Of a stretch of DNA of 64,000 nt, positions 37,538-46,543 are shown piece by piece. This DNA comes from Ulvibacterium marinum (GTDB lineage Bacteria; Bacteroidota; Bacteroidia; Flavobacteriales; Flavobacteriaceae): assembly GCF_003626755.1 (NCBI RefSeq), contig NZ_RBCJ01000001.1:1240001-1304000 (forward strand), read 5' to 3'. The notes beneath the pieces were generated by a model. That model ran no database searches. It was not told the DNA's origin and was given only the letters and a program-made list of their open reading frames with translations. The position numbers and the translations under genes were made by a program. The stretch's first letter is position 1, and every line of letters starts with the position of its first letter.

Positions 37538-39403
37538 ATGAAAAATTGTTTGGTCCTTATCCTGGTTTTTATGGGGTGGGGCTGCAAGCATGAGCAAAAA
37601 CGGCCAGAGCATATGCACCAAGAAAAGGCAGAAGCAAAAAAGGAGGTAGTCTACCAGGTTTTTACACGTCTATTTGGCAATACAAGCACCAATAACAAAC
37701 CTTGGGGTACTTTGGAAGAAAACGGAGTGGGCAAGTTCAGTGATTTTACAGAACGGGCGTTGAAAGAAATCAAAGCCTTGGGAGTAACCCATATATGGTA
37801 TACCGGTATTCCTCATCACGCTTTGGTGACAGATTATAACAAATACAGCATATCACATGACGACCCTGACGTGGTAAAAGGTCGCGCTGGATCACCCTAC
37901 GCCGTAAAGGACTATTACAATGTAAATCCCGATCTGGCGGAAAATCCAGAAAAGCGGTTGGAAGAGTTCAAGGCGCTGATCCGTCGTACGCATAAAGCTG
38001 GGCTTAAGTTGTTGATCGATATTGTTCCCAACCATGTAGCCCGAAATTATGAAGGTAGATTCACACCTGAGGGGTCAGAGCCTTTTGGAGCTTCAGATGA
38101 CACCTCGTTGGAATACAAGCGCGACAATAATTTTTATTACATACCTGACAGTGTTTTTAAGGTCCCAAAATGGGAAAATGGATATCTGCCTCTTGGTGGT
38201 AGCAATCACCTATTGGTGGATGGGCATTTTGAGGAAATTCCCGCCAAATGGACTGGAAATGGTTCACGATTGGCACAACCTCACTTTAATGACTGGTATG
38301 AGACCGTAAAAATCAATTATGGGGTAAGTCCGGATGGATCTTATGATTTTGATGTACTGCCGCAGGATTTTGGATCCAAAGACCATACGGCACATTTTCA
38401 ATTTTGGAAGGATAAGGATGTCCCGGATTCTTGGGTGAAGTTTAAGGACATTGCCTTGTATTGGCTGGGTATGGGCGTTGATGGATTTCGATTTGATATG
38501 GCCGAAATGGTTCCAGTCGAATTCTGGAGCTATATGAACAGTCATATTAAAGTGAAAAATCCGGACGCATTTCTACTGGCGGAAGTTTACAATCCTCAAT
38601 TGTATCGCGATTATATCCACAAAGGGAAGATGGATTATCTCTATGATAAGGTAGAGATGTATGACTCGCTCAAGCATATTATGCAGGGCCATGGTTGGAC
38701 AGACCATATTCCGGTAGTAAAAAAAGGAACGGCCGATATAGCGCACCATTTGTTGCATTTTCTTGAAAACCATGATGAACAGCGTATCGCCAGCCCCGAT
38801 TTTGCCGGGGACGCCCTTAAGGGAAAACCGGCCATGGTGGTATCCGCCACGATGACTACGGCACCCCTGATGATTTACTTTGGTCAGGAAGTTGGTGAGC
38901 CCGCCCAGGAAAATGCTGGCTTTGGCAGTCCTACGCGGACCTCTATTTTTGATTACATAGGGGTACCCCACCACCAACGCTGGGTAAACGATAAAAAATT
39001 TGACGGAGGACAACTATCGGAAGACGAACGTGTATTGCGTGATTTTTACAAACGGCTGTTGAACTTTACAATTAACAGCAATGCCCTTATGGGCGAATAC
39101 CAGGATATTCATTTCTATAACAAGGAAAACTCGGAAGGATATGACCATAGGGTATTGTCCTATGTACGATGGTCCGATTCCGAAAAATTGATTGTAGTTT
39201 CAAATTTTGAGGCTAACGATTCCCGTGTTTTTCAGCTTAAATTGCCATCGGAGATTGTGCAAGAATGGAATTTGGAAGAGGGAGGCCATGAAGTTGTTGA
39301 TGTGTTGTACGGAAGTACCCATACCCTAAAAGTATTGGACGGGATAGGGAAATTGGACGTTTCACTTGACCCACTGAAGTCCTTTATTTTTAGGGTTGAA
39401 TGA
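37538..39403 (+). CDS. GH13 alpha-amylase-family lipoprotein
   Basis: 621 residues from the ATG at 37538, chosen because it starts a lipoprotein signal (MKNCLVLILVFMGWGC); an upstream in-frame ATG at 37478 is less likely. The catalytic barrel shows region I DIVPNHV, the nucleophile in DGFRFDMAE, the general acid in LLAEVYN and the transition-state Asp in FLENHDEQR. It should cleave alpha-1,4-glucans at the outer membrane or in the periplasm, supplying maltose. Last gene of the rightward alpha-glucan cluster, followed by a hairpin terminator. Confidence 0.92.
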   Translation: MKNCLVLILVFMGWGCKHEQKRPEHMHQEKAEAKKEVVYQVFTRLFGNTSTNNKPWGTLEENGVGKFSDFTERALKEIKALGVTHIWYTGIPHHALVTDYNKYSISHDDPDVVKGRAGSPYAVKDYYNVNPDLAENPEKRLEEFKALIRRTHKAGLKLLIDIVPNHVARNYEGRFTPEGSEPFGASDDTSLEYKRDNNFYYIPDSVFKVPKWENGYLPLGGSNHLLVDGHFEEIPAKWTGNGSRLAQPHFNDWYETVKINYGVSPDGSYDFDVLPQDFGSKDHTAHFQFWKDKDVPDSWVKFKDIALYWLGMGVDGFRFDMAEMVPVEFWSYMNSHIKVKNPDAFLLAEVYNPQLYRDYIHKGKMDYLYDKVEMYDSLKHIMQGHGWTDHIPVVKKGTADIAHHLLHFLENHDEQRIASPDFAGDALKGKPAMVVSATMTTAPLMIYFGQEVGEPAQENAGFGSPTRTSIFDYIGVPHHQRWVNDKKFDGGQLSEDERVLRDFYKRLLNFTINSNALMGEYQDIHFYNKENSEGYDHRVLSYVRWSDSEKLIVVSNFEANDSRVFQLKLPSEIVQEWNLEEGGHEVVDVLYGSTHTLKVLDGIGKLDVSLDPLKSFIFRVE

Positions 39404-39416
39404 TTTTGTAATCAAT

Positions 39417-39439
39417 AAAGGCCTCCTGAGGAGACCTTT
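39417..39439. terminator. Bidirectional hairpin terminator after the GH13 gene
   Basis: AAAGGCCTCC (39417-39426) pairs with GGAGACCTTT (39430-39439) with one mismatch and a 3-nt loop. It sits between the convergent GH13 and small membrane-protein genes and can serve both. Confidence 0.7.
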
Positions 39440-39463
39440 ACGTTTGTAAGGTGTAAAATTCAG

Positions 39464-39880
39464 CTATTTCACTTTTTTATAGATCAAACCTACCAAAAGC
39501 CCCATAACGGCGTAGAAAACAATATAGATAAATCCATTTACCACAGATCCGGTCATGTCCAGGAAGTTGGTGGTGGCATGATTGATAAGTCCATGCCCAA
39601 ATCCTACTAAAATACCTGCCCAAATGCCATACTTCAGACCGTCCATTGGGGTATAACTGTCGGAACCCCAACTCCTAAAGATGCTGGAAAAGGCAAAGGC
39701 TTGGACAAGGCAACCAAAGGCCAAAAGCCCAAAATCGGGCATTTCCTTGCCCATACCAGTAGCCGTACCCAAGTGGTTGTTCATGAAATCTTCCGCTAAG
39801 ATACCCCAGAACAGAAAGCCGCCCATGAAGGACCATACGGCGGCAACAATCGTCGAAATTAAATTGGTTTTTGTAAACAT
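39464..39880 (-). CDS. Small four-helix membrane protein of unknown function
   Basis: 138 residues from the ATG at 39880 (MFTKTNLISTIV); a longer frame from 39946 would add 22 residues without a clear signal. Four hydrophobic segments are visible (~8-28, ~50-66, ~80-98, ~115-133), with His-containing GFGHGLINHATTN in the third loop. Proteins of this kind are widespread in flavobacteria without known role. Monocistronic. Confidence 0.65.
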   Translation of the reverse strand: MFTKTNLISTIVAAVWSFMGGFLFWGILAEDFMNNHLGTATGMGKEMPDFGLLAFGCLVQAFAFSSIFRSWGSDSYTPMDGLKYGIWAGILVGFGHGLINHATTNFLDMTGSVVNGFIYIVFYAVMGLLVGLIYKKVK

Positions 39881-40024
39881 AGTTTTGATTTTTAATTGGT
39901 TGTTGTACATTAAATATATTGAAAAATCTGAAATAGGCAGCATCAAATCCTATTTATGTAATTGATTTTGTGTGATTTACAAATATTTTCAGGAAATCAT
40001 TTTTGCTTTTTCCTTAAGATTCTT

Positions 40025-40057
40025 TTTGTGGATTCTTGGTGTACGGTAGTATATTTG
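40025..40057 (+). promoter_or_regulatory. Bacteroidota-type promoter of the glpQ-like gene
   Basis: TTTG (40025-40028), 21-bp spacer, TATATTTG (40050-40057): a full -33/-7 match. The predicted start near 40063 leaves only about ten untranslated bases before the ATG at 40074. Confidence 0.65.
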
Positions 40058-40073
40058 TGCCAAAAGTAGGTTT

Positions 40074-40829
40074 ATGAAAAATGGTAGCCGATTTATTGCG
40101 ATATTGGTGTTGACAATTGTAATACAAAGTTGCAATGATATGAAAGAACCGTTGGTCATCGGCCATAGGGGAGCTATGGGCCATGAGACTGAAAACACCC
40201 TAGCTTCCATACAAAAGGCTCTGAATCTGGGTGTTGACATGATTGAAATCGATGTATTCAAAATTACTAGTGGCGAGACCGTTGTGTTCCATGATGAAAC
40301 GGTAAATCGTCTTACGAATGGAGGAGGCAATATCGAGGAATACGAAATAGAGGAGCTTAGAAAGCTTATAGTGCAAGGCAATCATAAAATTCCCTTGTTA
40401 CAAGATGTTTTGGAACTTATCAACAACAAAGTCCGCTTAAATATAGAATTAAAGGGAGCGGATACGGCCGATTCGGTAAATGCTATAGTCAATCACTATG
40501 TAGAACAAAAAGAATGGGTCTTGGATAATTTTATCATATCCAGTTTTCGTTGGGGAGAGCTCAAAAGAACGCGTGAACTCAATACGATAATCCCCATAGC
40601 CATACTTACCTCGGATAATCCATTGGATGGCCTACCTATTGCTAAAGAATTGAATGCTGAGGCCATTAACCCCAATTATCGGAAATTGAATCTTGAAATT
40701 GCTAAGGAAATCCAAAATGCGGGCTTCAAGGTCTATCCTTGGACCGTAAACGAACCTGAAGACATTGCTAGAATGAAACAAATAGGTGTCGACGGAATTA
40801 TAACCAATTATCCAGAGCGCGTAAATTAA
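40074..40829 (+). CDS. Glycerophosphodiester phosphodiesterase lipoprotein
   Basis: 251 residues with a lipoprotein signal (VIQSC). GDPD-family motifs are clear: IGHRGAMGHETENT with the catalytic His and Arg, EIDVFKITSGETVVFHDETVNR with the second His and metal ligands, and YPWTVNEPEDIARM near the end. It hydrolyses glycerophosphodiesters to glycerol 3-phosphate and an alcohol in the periplasm. It shares one base (TAATG) with the next gene, so it heads a three-gene operon. Confidence 0.92.
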   Translation: MKNGSRFIAILVLTIVIQSCNDMKEPLVIGHRGAMGHETENTLASIQKALNLGVDMIEIDVFKITSGETVVFHDETVNRLTNGGGNIEEYEIEELRKLIVQGNHKIPLLQDVLELINNKVRLNIELKGADTADSVNAIVNHYVEQKEWVLDNFIISSFRWGELKRTRELNTIIPIAILTSDNPLDGLPIAKELNAEAINPNYRKLNLEIAKEIQNAGFKVYPWTVNEPEDIARMKQIGVDGIITNYPERVN

Positions 40830-42106
40830 TGCATGACGTTATCATTATAGGTGGTGGAGCAGCCGGGTTCTATGCCGCCATCCAAATTGCGGAATCCGCT
40901 CCTGACTTAAAAGTTGTTATCCTGGAAAAGGGAAAAGAAGTACTCTCCAAAGTAAAGGTTTCGGGTGGAGGCAGGTGCAACGTAACCCATGCGGAGTTCG
41001 ACCCTAATGAACTCATAAATAGCTATCCCCGTGGAAGCAAAGAACTACTGGGCCCCTTTCATAAACATGGTACGGGAGATACAGTAGCTTTTTTTGAGGA
41101 ACGAGGAATCCAATTGAAAATTGAAGAGGATGGCCGGATGTTTCCCATAACGGATTCCTCGCAAACAGTCATTGATTTTTTTCAAAGCGAAACGGAACGT
41201 TTGGGAGTAAAAGTGCTGAAGCATAGTGCAGTGACCAACATCTTGCCCCTTGATTTGAAGAATGACGAAAAAGCCTGGGAGATAACCACTATAAAAGGAA
41301 CGTATACATCTAAAAAAATACTTGTAGCCACAGGGAGTAACCCCAAAATATGGAAGTTATTGGAAAACTTAGGGCATACCTTGGAACCCGCGGTACCCTC
41401 ACTTTTTACTTTCAATATAAAGGATGAGCGTATTTCTGGTATACCCGGTGTCAGTACTTACGCCAAGGTGGAGCTATTAAAAAGAACATTTAATCCAAAA
41501 ATCACTATAAAACTGAGCAGCGAGGTACCAGATGAGGCCCTTTTGGTTTCCGAAGGCCCTTTATTGATTACCCATTGGGGAATGAGCGGGCCTGCTATTT
41601 TGAGACTATCTGCCTGGGGGGCAAGGATTTTAAATGAATATGGTTATCGATTCAGGATTCGGGTCAACTGGTTACCAGATTATCACAAAGGCGCTGTGCT
41701 ACCTTTATTGCTAGAGATTAAGGATATGGAAGCAAAAAAGACCGTACTTCGTACCAAGGCCGTGGATATTCCCCGTCGCCTGTGGACTAATTTGGTAAGA
41801 GCGTCCGGATTAAATGGTGATACCAAATGGGCCGATGCTTCCAAGAAACAATTACAACTGTTGGCGGAGCAACTCACCGAATGCGCATTTTTGGTTGAAG
41901 GAAAGAGTACCTTTAAGGAAGAGTTTGTAACTGCCGGAGGGGTGGACTTAAAAGAAATCAATTTTAAAACCTTTGAAAGCAAAGTTTTGCCCAATCTTTA
42001 TTTCGCTGGAGAAGTGATAAATGTAGATGCCATAACGGGTGGATTCAACTTTCAAAATGCTTGGACCGGAGCTTTTATTGCGGCCCAAGGAATCATAAGT
42101 AAATAA
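40829..42106 (+). CDS. YhiN/BaiN/HI0933-family FAD-dependent oxidoreductase
   Basis: 425 residues. The Rossmann FAD motif IIIGGGAAGFYAA opens the protein, followed by the family signature KVKVSGGGRCNVTH and near the end the FAD-contact FAGEVINVDAITGGFNFQNAW. Members are flavoproteins of the HI0933 group; some reduce bile-acid intermediates in gut bacteria, but the general substrate is unknown. Translationally coupled to the glpQ-like gene (1-bp overlap) and followed after 3 bp by DUF1697. Confidence 0.9.
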   Translation: MHDVIIIGGGAAGFYAAIQIAESAPDLKVVILEKGKEVLSKVKVSGGGRCNVTHAEFDPNELINSYPRGSKELLGPFHKHGTGDTVAFFEERGIQLKIEEDGRMFPITDSSQTVIDFFQSETERLGVKVLKHSAVTNILPLDLKNDEKAWEITTIKGTYTSKKILVATGSNPKIWKLLENLGHTLEPAVPSLFTFNIKDERISGIPGVSTYAKVELLKRTFNPKITIKLSSEVPDEALLVSEGPLLITHWGMSGPAILRLSAWGARILNEYGYRFRIRVNWLPDYHKGAVLPLLLEIKDMEAKKTVLRTKAVDIPRRLWTNLVRASGLNGDTKWADASKKQLQLLAEQLTECAFLVEGKSTFKEEFVTAGGVDLKEINFKTFESKVLPNLYFAGEVINVDAITGGFNFQNAWTGAFIAAQGIISK

Positions 42107-42109
42107 CCA

Positions 42110-42652
42110 ATGCATACTTATATCATCTTATTGCGGGGTATAAATGTTAGCGGCCAAAAGAAAATGAAAATGGACGCTTTACGAACGCTGCTTGAAAAAC
42201 TCGGTTTTCAAAATGTAGCTACTTATATCCAGAGCGGAAATATTGTTCTTCAAGCCAAAGATGAAAGTATCAGGAACTTGGAAGATATTATTGGAGAGGG
42301 AATTCGGGAACATTTTGGATTTGATGTACCTATTTTGGTTAAATCCAAAACTGATTTGGAAAGGATAGTTAAAGAAAATCCTTTTAAGGATGCAATAACC
42401 TTGGAAGGTAATCGACTCTATTTCGTATTGTTGAAAAGTGTTCCTGAACAAGTGCTTGTGGAATCTCTTGAACAAGAAACATTTGAAAATCAGGAATTTA
42501 GGATTACCGATAGTTGTGTTTATCTATGGTGCAAAAATGGTTACGGCAAAGCAAAATTGGACAATAACTTTCTTGAGAGAAAATTGAAGGTACAGGCCAC
42601 AACCAGAAACTATAGAACTATGTTGAAATTGTTGGAGATGGCAAAGGGGTAG
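42110..42652 (+). CDS. DUF1697 family protein
   Basis: 180 residues of the DUF1697 family; the opening YIILLRGINVSGQKKMKMDALRTL and the segment NVATYIQSGNIVL are characteristic. The fold is alpha/beta and the function is unknown. Third gene of the glpQ-like operon; converges on tspO across the heptamer repeat array. Confidence 0.88.
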   Translation: MHTYIILLRGINVSGQKKMKMDALRTLLEKLGFQNVATYIQSGNIVLQAKDESIRNLEDIIGEGIREHFGFDVPILVKSKTDLERIVKENPFKDAITLEGNRLYFVLLKSVPEQVLVESLEQETFENQEFRITDSCVYLWCKNGYGKAKLDNNFLERKLKVQATTRNYRTMLKLLEMAKG

Positions 42653-42717
42653 ACCTAGAAAGTTTAAGACAAACAAAAGGGCTTTTAGCATTTTCCAAAT
42701 CCAGGTTTTTTACTTTT

Positions 42718-42820
42718 ATCAGACATCAGACATCAGACATCAGACATCAGACATCAGACATCAGACATCAGACATCAGACATCAGACATCAGACATCAGA
42801 CATCAGACATCAGACATCAG
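42718..42820. repeat. Heptamer tandem array, 14.7 copies
   Basis: ATCAGAC is repeated without any change for 103 bp between the convergent DUF1697 and tspO genes. The last copies include the tspO stop codon (42817-42819). No change of copy number could alter either protein apart from the position just after the stop. Such a pure array is likely to vary in length between strains. Confidence 0.95.
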
Positions 42821-43290
42821 TTCAATTCCCAAATTTTATAATTCAGCAAAGTGGCGAAACACACCCATAGGAAGTAAGGAATTAACAAATATGCTGCTAA
42901 CTTACTTACTACTTTAAACCACCGTATGGTAAGTGCCAATAGAATGAGCAAGGACAAAATCACGATCAAGGCCCAAAAAGGATTTTTCAATCCGAAGAAG
43001 ACAATACTCCATGCACCGTTAAGCAACAATTGAAATCCAAAATGGTACAATGCTGTTTTCACCCAAAGATGATGAAGCCCTTTGGCCCATACAAGTCCTG
43101 CTGCAATGCCCATTAGAATGTATAACAGGGTCCAAACCGGGGCAAAAATCCAATTGGGGGGATTGAAGCTAGGTTTTTCCAAGGTGAGGTACCAGTCGTT
43201 TACCGAACTTTGGGTGGCAAAGCTGGATAGGAAGCCAATCACAAGGCAAGCACAAACGGCTATACCAATATGTATTAGTTTTCTTTTCAA
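42817..43290 (-). CDS. tspO: TspO/MBR (translocator protein) family membrane protein
   Basis: 157 residues with five hydrophobic helices, as usual for the family. The conserved segments WYLTLEKPSFNPPNWIFAPVWTLLYILMG and LNGAWSIVFFGLKNPFWAL are present; the first contains the PxxxPPxxxFxxVW core. Members bind porphyrins and affect tetrapyrrole or stress responses; in this organism the role is open. Divergent from mvaD. Confidence 0.95.
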   Translation of the reverse strand: MKRKLIHIGIAVCACLVIGFLSSFATQSSVNDWYLTLEKPSFNPPNWIFAPVWTLLYILMGIAAGLVWAKGLHHLWVKTALYHFGFQLLLNGAWSIVFFGLKNPFWALIVILSLLILLALTIRWFKVVSKLAAYLLIPYFLWVCFATLLNYKIWELN

Positions 43291-43357
43291 TTTAGTTGGG
43301 TATTCCCCTAAAATAGCGATTTATTTTAATTGCCCATGTTGAAAGGAGGCTAAAAAC

Positions 43358-43365
43358 TATCTTTG
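43358..43365 (+). promoter_or_regulatory. -7 box of mvaD, decides the mvaD start
   Basis: TATCTTTG matches TAnnTTTG and ends on the base where a GTG start (43365) would begin, so transcription should start near 43371 and translation at the ATG at 43377. A TTG lies 16 bp upstream, slightly short spacing for the -33 box. Confidence 0.55.
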
Positions 43366-43376
43366 TGCAAAACAAG

Positions 43377-44483
43377 ATGTCCGTGACAGAAAACGACTTT
43401 GTTCCCAAAGGTTATACTTCCCAGAGTGAGAGGGGGAAGGTAACATGGAAAGCACCTAGTAACATCGCTTTGGTAAAATATTGGGGTAAAAAGGAAAATC
43501 AGATTCCTGCCAACCCTTCCTTAAGTTTTACCTTGGATACCTGTAGCACGAAGACCACACTTTCCTATATAAAACACAAAGGCATTGAAGAAGCAGGTTT
43601 TTCCTTTGAGCTTTTTTTTGAGGGTGAGCCCAAAGATGATTTTAGACCTAAAATAGAGTTATTTTTTAAGCGTACTGAGTACTACCTACCCTTTTTGAAG
43701 GACTATCACTTTAAAATAGAAACCTCGAATTCCTTTCCCCATAGTAGTGGGATAGCTTCATCTGCAAGTGGAATGGCGGCCCTCTCCCTTTGCCTTATGG
43801 ACCTGGAAAAACAACTTGCCCCTGAAATGGATACTAATTTCATGTATCAAAAGGCTTCCTTTCTGGCTAGGTTGGGATCGGGAAGTGCTTGTAGGAGTAT
43901 TGAGGGAGACCTTATTCAATGGGGTGCGCATTCGGAGGTTCAAGGAAGTTCAGACCTATATGGAATACCATATCCGTTTGAGGTACACGAGGTCTTCAAA
44001 AACTATCATGATACCATTTTGCTAGTAGACAAGGGCAAAAAACAGGTGAGCAGTACTGTGGGACACAATTTGATGCAAGGTCACCCCTACGCTGTTCAAC
44101 GTTTTGAGCAAGCACATCAAAATATATCCAAGCTGAAACCGATTTTTGCTGATGGAAGTCTGGAGGAATTTATCAATATTGTGGAAAGCGAAGCTTTAAC
44201 CTTACATGCTATGATGATGACCAGTGACCCTTATTTTGTGTTGATGAAGCCCAATACTTTGGAAATCATCAATAAAATATGGGAGTTTAGAAAGAAATCC
44301 AAAAGTCATCTATGCTTTACATTGGATGCCGGAGCCAATGTTCATGTACTATATCCTGAATTTGAAAAAGAAATAGTCCATCAATTTATTAAAAATGAGC
44401 TGATTGTATTTTGTGAAAAGGAGCAGTATATTTGTGATCGAATTGGATTTGGGGCCAAAAAATTAAAAACCACCAATGGATAA
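43377..44483 (+). CDS. mvaD: Diphosphomevalonate decarboxylase
   Basis: 368 residues from the ATG at 43377; a GTG at 43365 would overlap the -7 box and is rejected. Key motifs: KAPSNIALVKYWGKK at the N-terminus, the phosphate-binding FPHSSGIASSASGMAAL, and GSGSACRSIEGDLIQWG. It performs the ATP-dependent decarboxylation of mevalonate 5-diphosphate to isopentenyl diphosphate. Mevalonate kinase and a UbiA prenyltransferase follow, so this is an isoprenoid cluster; HMG-CoA reductase and phosphomevalonate kinase are not in the window. Confidence 0.95.
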   Translation: MSVTENDFVPKGYTSQSERGKVTWKAPSNIALVKYWGKKENQIPANPSLSFTLDTCSTKTTLSYIKHKGIEEAGFSFELFFEGEPKDDFRPKIELFFKRTEYYLPFLKDYHFKIETSNSFPHSSGIASSASGMAALSLCLMDLEKQLAPEMDTNFMYQKASFLARLGSGSACRSIEGDLIQWGAHSEVQGSSDLYGIPYPFEVHEVFKNYHDTILLVDKGKKQVSSTVGHNLMQGHPYAVQRFEQAHQNISKLKPIFADGSLEEFINIVESEALTLHAMMMTSDPYFVLMKPNTLEIINKIWEFRKKSKSHLCFTLDAGANVHVLYPEFEKEIVHQFIKNELIVFCEKEQYICDRIGFGAKKLKTTNG

Positions 44484-44504
44484 TTAATAATGATAAACAA
44501 CGTT

Positions 44505-44530
44505 CTTTAACGACGGATAACGTCGTAAAG
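44505..44530 (+). terminator. Possible hairpin after mvaD
   Basis: CTTTAACGACG and CGTCGTAAAG form a 10-bp stem with one bulged A and a 5-nt loop, 22 bp past the mvaD stop; a weak U-rich stretch follows some bases later. It may reduce read-through into the mevalonate kinase gene. Confidence 0.4.
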
Positions 44531-44636
44531 ACGAAGAGTTTTGATTTCATAGTTGATATTGTTTATCTTTATGAAGATTTGACTGAACAAAAAGAGATAG
44601 TTTGTAAAGTCAAACATTCATTTTTTAAATTAATAA

Positions 44637-45575
44637 ATGAAAGGACCGCTGTTTTATTCCAAGATTCTCCTTTTTGGGGAATATGGTATTATAAAGGATT
44701 CCAAAGGGCTTTCCATTCCTTATAACTTCTTTAAAGGTGCTCTAAAGACGGATGACAATCCATCTGTAACCGCCAAAGAATCCAATCAAAACCTTAGAGA
44801 GTTCACGGGTTATTTGGAGATGGTGACCAAAAATAGCCCTGACTTGGTTTCCTTTAATTTTAATGCATTGAAGAACGATATAAATGCAGGAATGTATTTT
44901 GACAGTTCTATCCCCCAGGGCTATGGAGTAGGTAGCAGTGGGGCTTTGGTTGCGGCCATTTATGATAAATACGCAGAGCATAAGATTACAGTTTTGGAGA
45001 ACCTGACTAGGGGTAAGCTGTTGAAATTGAAGGCCATATTTGGTAAAATGGAGTCTTTTTTTCATGGTAAATCATCCGGCCTTGATCCCTTGAACAGTTA
45101 TTTGAGTCTTCCAATCCTGATAAATTCAAAAGACAATATAGAATCGACCAGTATTCCTTCGCAAAACAAAAAGGGCAAAGGAGCTGTGTTTCTCTTGGAC
45201 AGTGGTTCTACAGGCGAGACCGCCCCTATGGTACAGTTGTTCATGGAGAAAATGAAGCAGGAAGGTTTTAGGAATATGCTTAAGAACCAATTTATAAAAC
45301 ATACCGATGCCTGTGTGGAGGATTTTATCAATGGGAACGTAAAATCCCTTTTTAAAAACCTAAAGCAATTGTCCCATGTAGTCTTGGACAATTTTAAACC
45401 CATGATTCCAGCTAAATTCCATCAGCTTTGGAAACAGGGAATTGAGACCAATGCCTATTATTTAAAGCTATGTGGTTCAGGTGGTGGTGGTTATATCTTG
45501 GGCTTTACCCAAGATATAGAGAAGGCAAAAAAAGCTTTGAAAGGTTACAATTTGGAAGTGGTATACAACTTCTAG
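44637..45575 (+). CDS. Mevalonate kinase-like GHMP kinase
   Basis: 312 residues. The GHMP signature is PQGYGVGSSGALVAA (phosphate loop), preceded by the N-terminal SKILLFGEYGIIKDSKGLSIP and followed by a C-terminal GSGGGGYILGFT motif. It should phosphorylate mevalonate in the cytoplasm; the place between mvaD and a UbiA prenyltransferase supports this over other GHMP kinases. The protein is divergent from standard mevalonate kinases, as is typical in flavobacteria. Confidence 0.85.
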   Translation: MKGPLFYSKILLFGEYGIIKDSKGLSIPYNFFKGALKTDDNPSVTAKESNQNLREFTGYLEMVTKNSPDLVSFNFNALKNDINAGMYFDSSIPQGYGVGSSGALVAAIYDKYAEHKITVLENLTRGKLLKLKAIFGKMESFFHGKSSGLDPLNSYLSLPILINSKDNIESTSIPSQNKKGKGAVFLLDSGSTGETAPMVQLFMEKMKQEGFRNMLKNQFIKHTDACVEDFINGNVKSLFKNLKQLSHVVLDNFKPMIPAKFHQLWKQGIETNAYYLKLCGSGGGGYILGFTQDIEKAKKALKGYNLEVVYNF

Positions 45576-45637
45576 TACCAAATTTATTCGGATTCCATAC
45601 CATATTTTGACGTTGGTTTAGTGCAAAATCCCGAAAC

Positions 45638-46543
45638 ATGCTTAATAGACGAAACAAACTCTTACTATTAAAGTTATTGAGTTTGTTCTCAGTTGTGCGG
45701 GGTTACAACATTTTAATGATAGGGCTGGCCCAGTACTTGGCCTCGATTTATATTTTATCCCCGGACCTGCCTTTGCGGAAAGTAGTTTTGGATCTTAATC
45801 TTTTCGCCATCGTTTTGGCCTCTGCATTGGTCATCGCTTCAGGCTATATCATAAACAACTTTTATGATGCCGAGAAAGACCTTATCAACAAACCAAGGAA
45901 AAGTATGTTGGATCGCTTGGTAAGCCAACGATTTAAATTGACCACTTATTTTGTGCTTAATTTTTTGGCCGTATTTGCGGCAAGCTATGTTTCGTTTAGA
46001 GCGGTATTCTTTTTCTCTGCCTATATTTTTGGTATTTGGTTTTATTCCCACAAACTCAAACGGGTGCCATTCATAGGTAATTTCGTTTCGGCGACTTTGG
46101 CCATAGCTCCATTTTTTGTTGTATTTGTGTATTACAAAAATTTTGAGTCTAGTATTTTTGTCCATGCCATGTTCCTCTTTCTGTTGATTCTGGCTCGTGA
46201 AATGATAAAGGATTTGGAGAATATGGCTGGTGATATAGCCCAGAATTACCGTACCATTCCCATTTTATACGGAACCAAGGTTTCCAAAGCTCTAATCAGT
46301 ATTTTGATCTTGCTTACCTTATTACCTGCTATTTTACTTATCTATTTTTTTGATGTCGGATATATGTACCTCTACTTCATCGGCTCTATATTTCTGATGA
46401 TCCTGTTTTTGGGAATGCTATGGAGAGCAAAAACCAAGCTGCATTATGTTGGGCTTCATAACATCCTGAAATTTATTATTATTGTTGGTGTCTTCAGTAT
46501 ATTGCTCATAGATATTGACCTTGTATTAAACCGGATTTTATGA
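45638..46543 (+). CDS. UbiA-family prenyltransferase
   Basis: 301 residues with about eight or nine membrane helices. The two Asp-rich motifs of the family are NNFYDAEKDLINKPRK and KDLENMAGDIAQNYRT, which bind Mg2+-prenyl diphosphate. The acceptor is uncertain; flavobacterial members are often labelled geranylgeranylglycerol-phosphate geranylgeranyltransferases by similarity. The neighbouring mevalonate genes supply its donor. Overlaps the nitrilase gene by 4 bp (ATGA). Confidence 0.88.
   Translation: MLNRRNKLLLLKLLSLFSVVRGYNILMIGLAQYLASIYILSPDLPLRKVVLDLNLFAIVLASALVIASGYIINNFYDAEKDLINKPRKSMLDRLVSQRFKLTTYFVLNFLAVFAASYVSFRAVFFFSAYIFGIWFYSHKLKRVPFIGNFVSATLAIAPFFVVFVYYKNFESSIFVHAMFLFLLILAREMIKDLENMAGDIAQNYRTIPILYGTKVSKALISILILLTLLPAILLIYFFDVGYMYLYFIGSIFLMILFLGMLWRAKTKLHYVGLHNILKFIIIVGVFSILLIDIDLVLNRIL

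Noticed and set aside
42718-42820. Possible CRISPR array
   Set aside because: The units are contiguous 7-mers with no spacers, and no cas genes are near.
42718-42820. Phase-variation switch of a gene by the heptamer array
   Set aside because: The array lies after both stop codons, so slippage cannot change either reading frame.
43341-43350. GAAAGGAGGC as Shine-Dalgarno site of mvaD
   Set aside because: It lies upstream of the -7 box and 27 bp from the ATG, so it would not be in the message.
43365-43376. GTG start for mvaD
   Set aside because: It begins on the last base of a TAnnTTTG promoter box; the ATG at 43377 is preferred.
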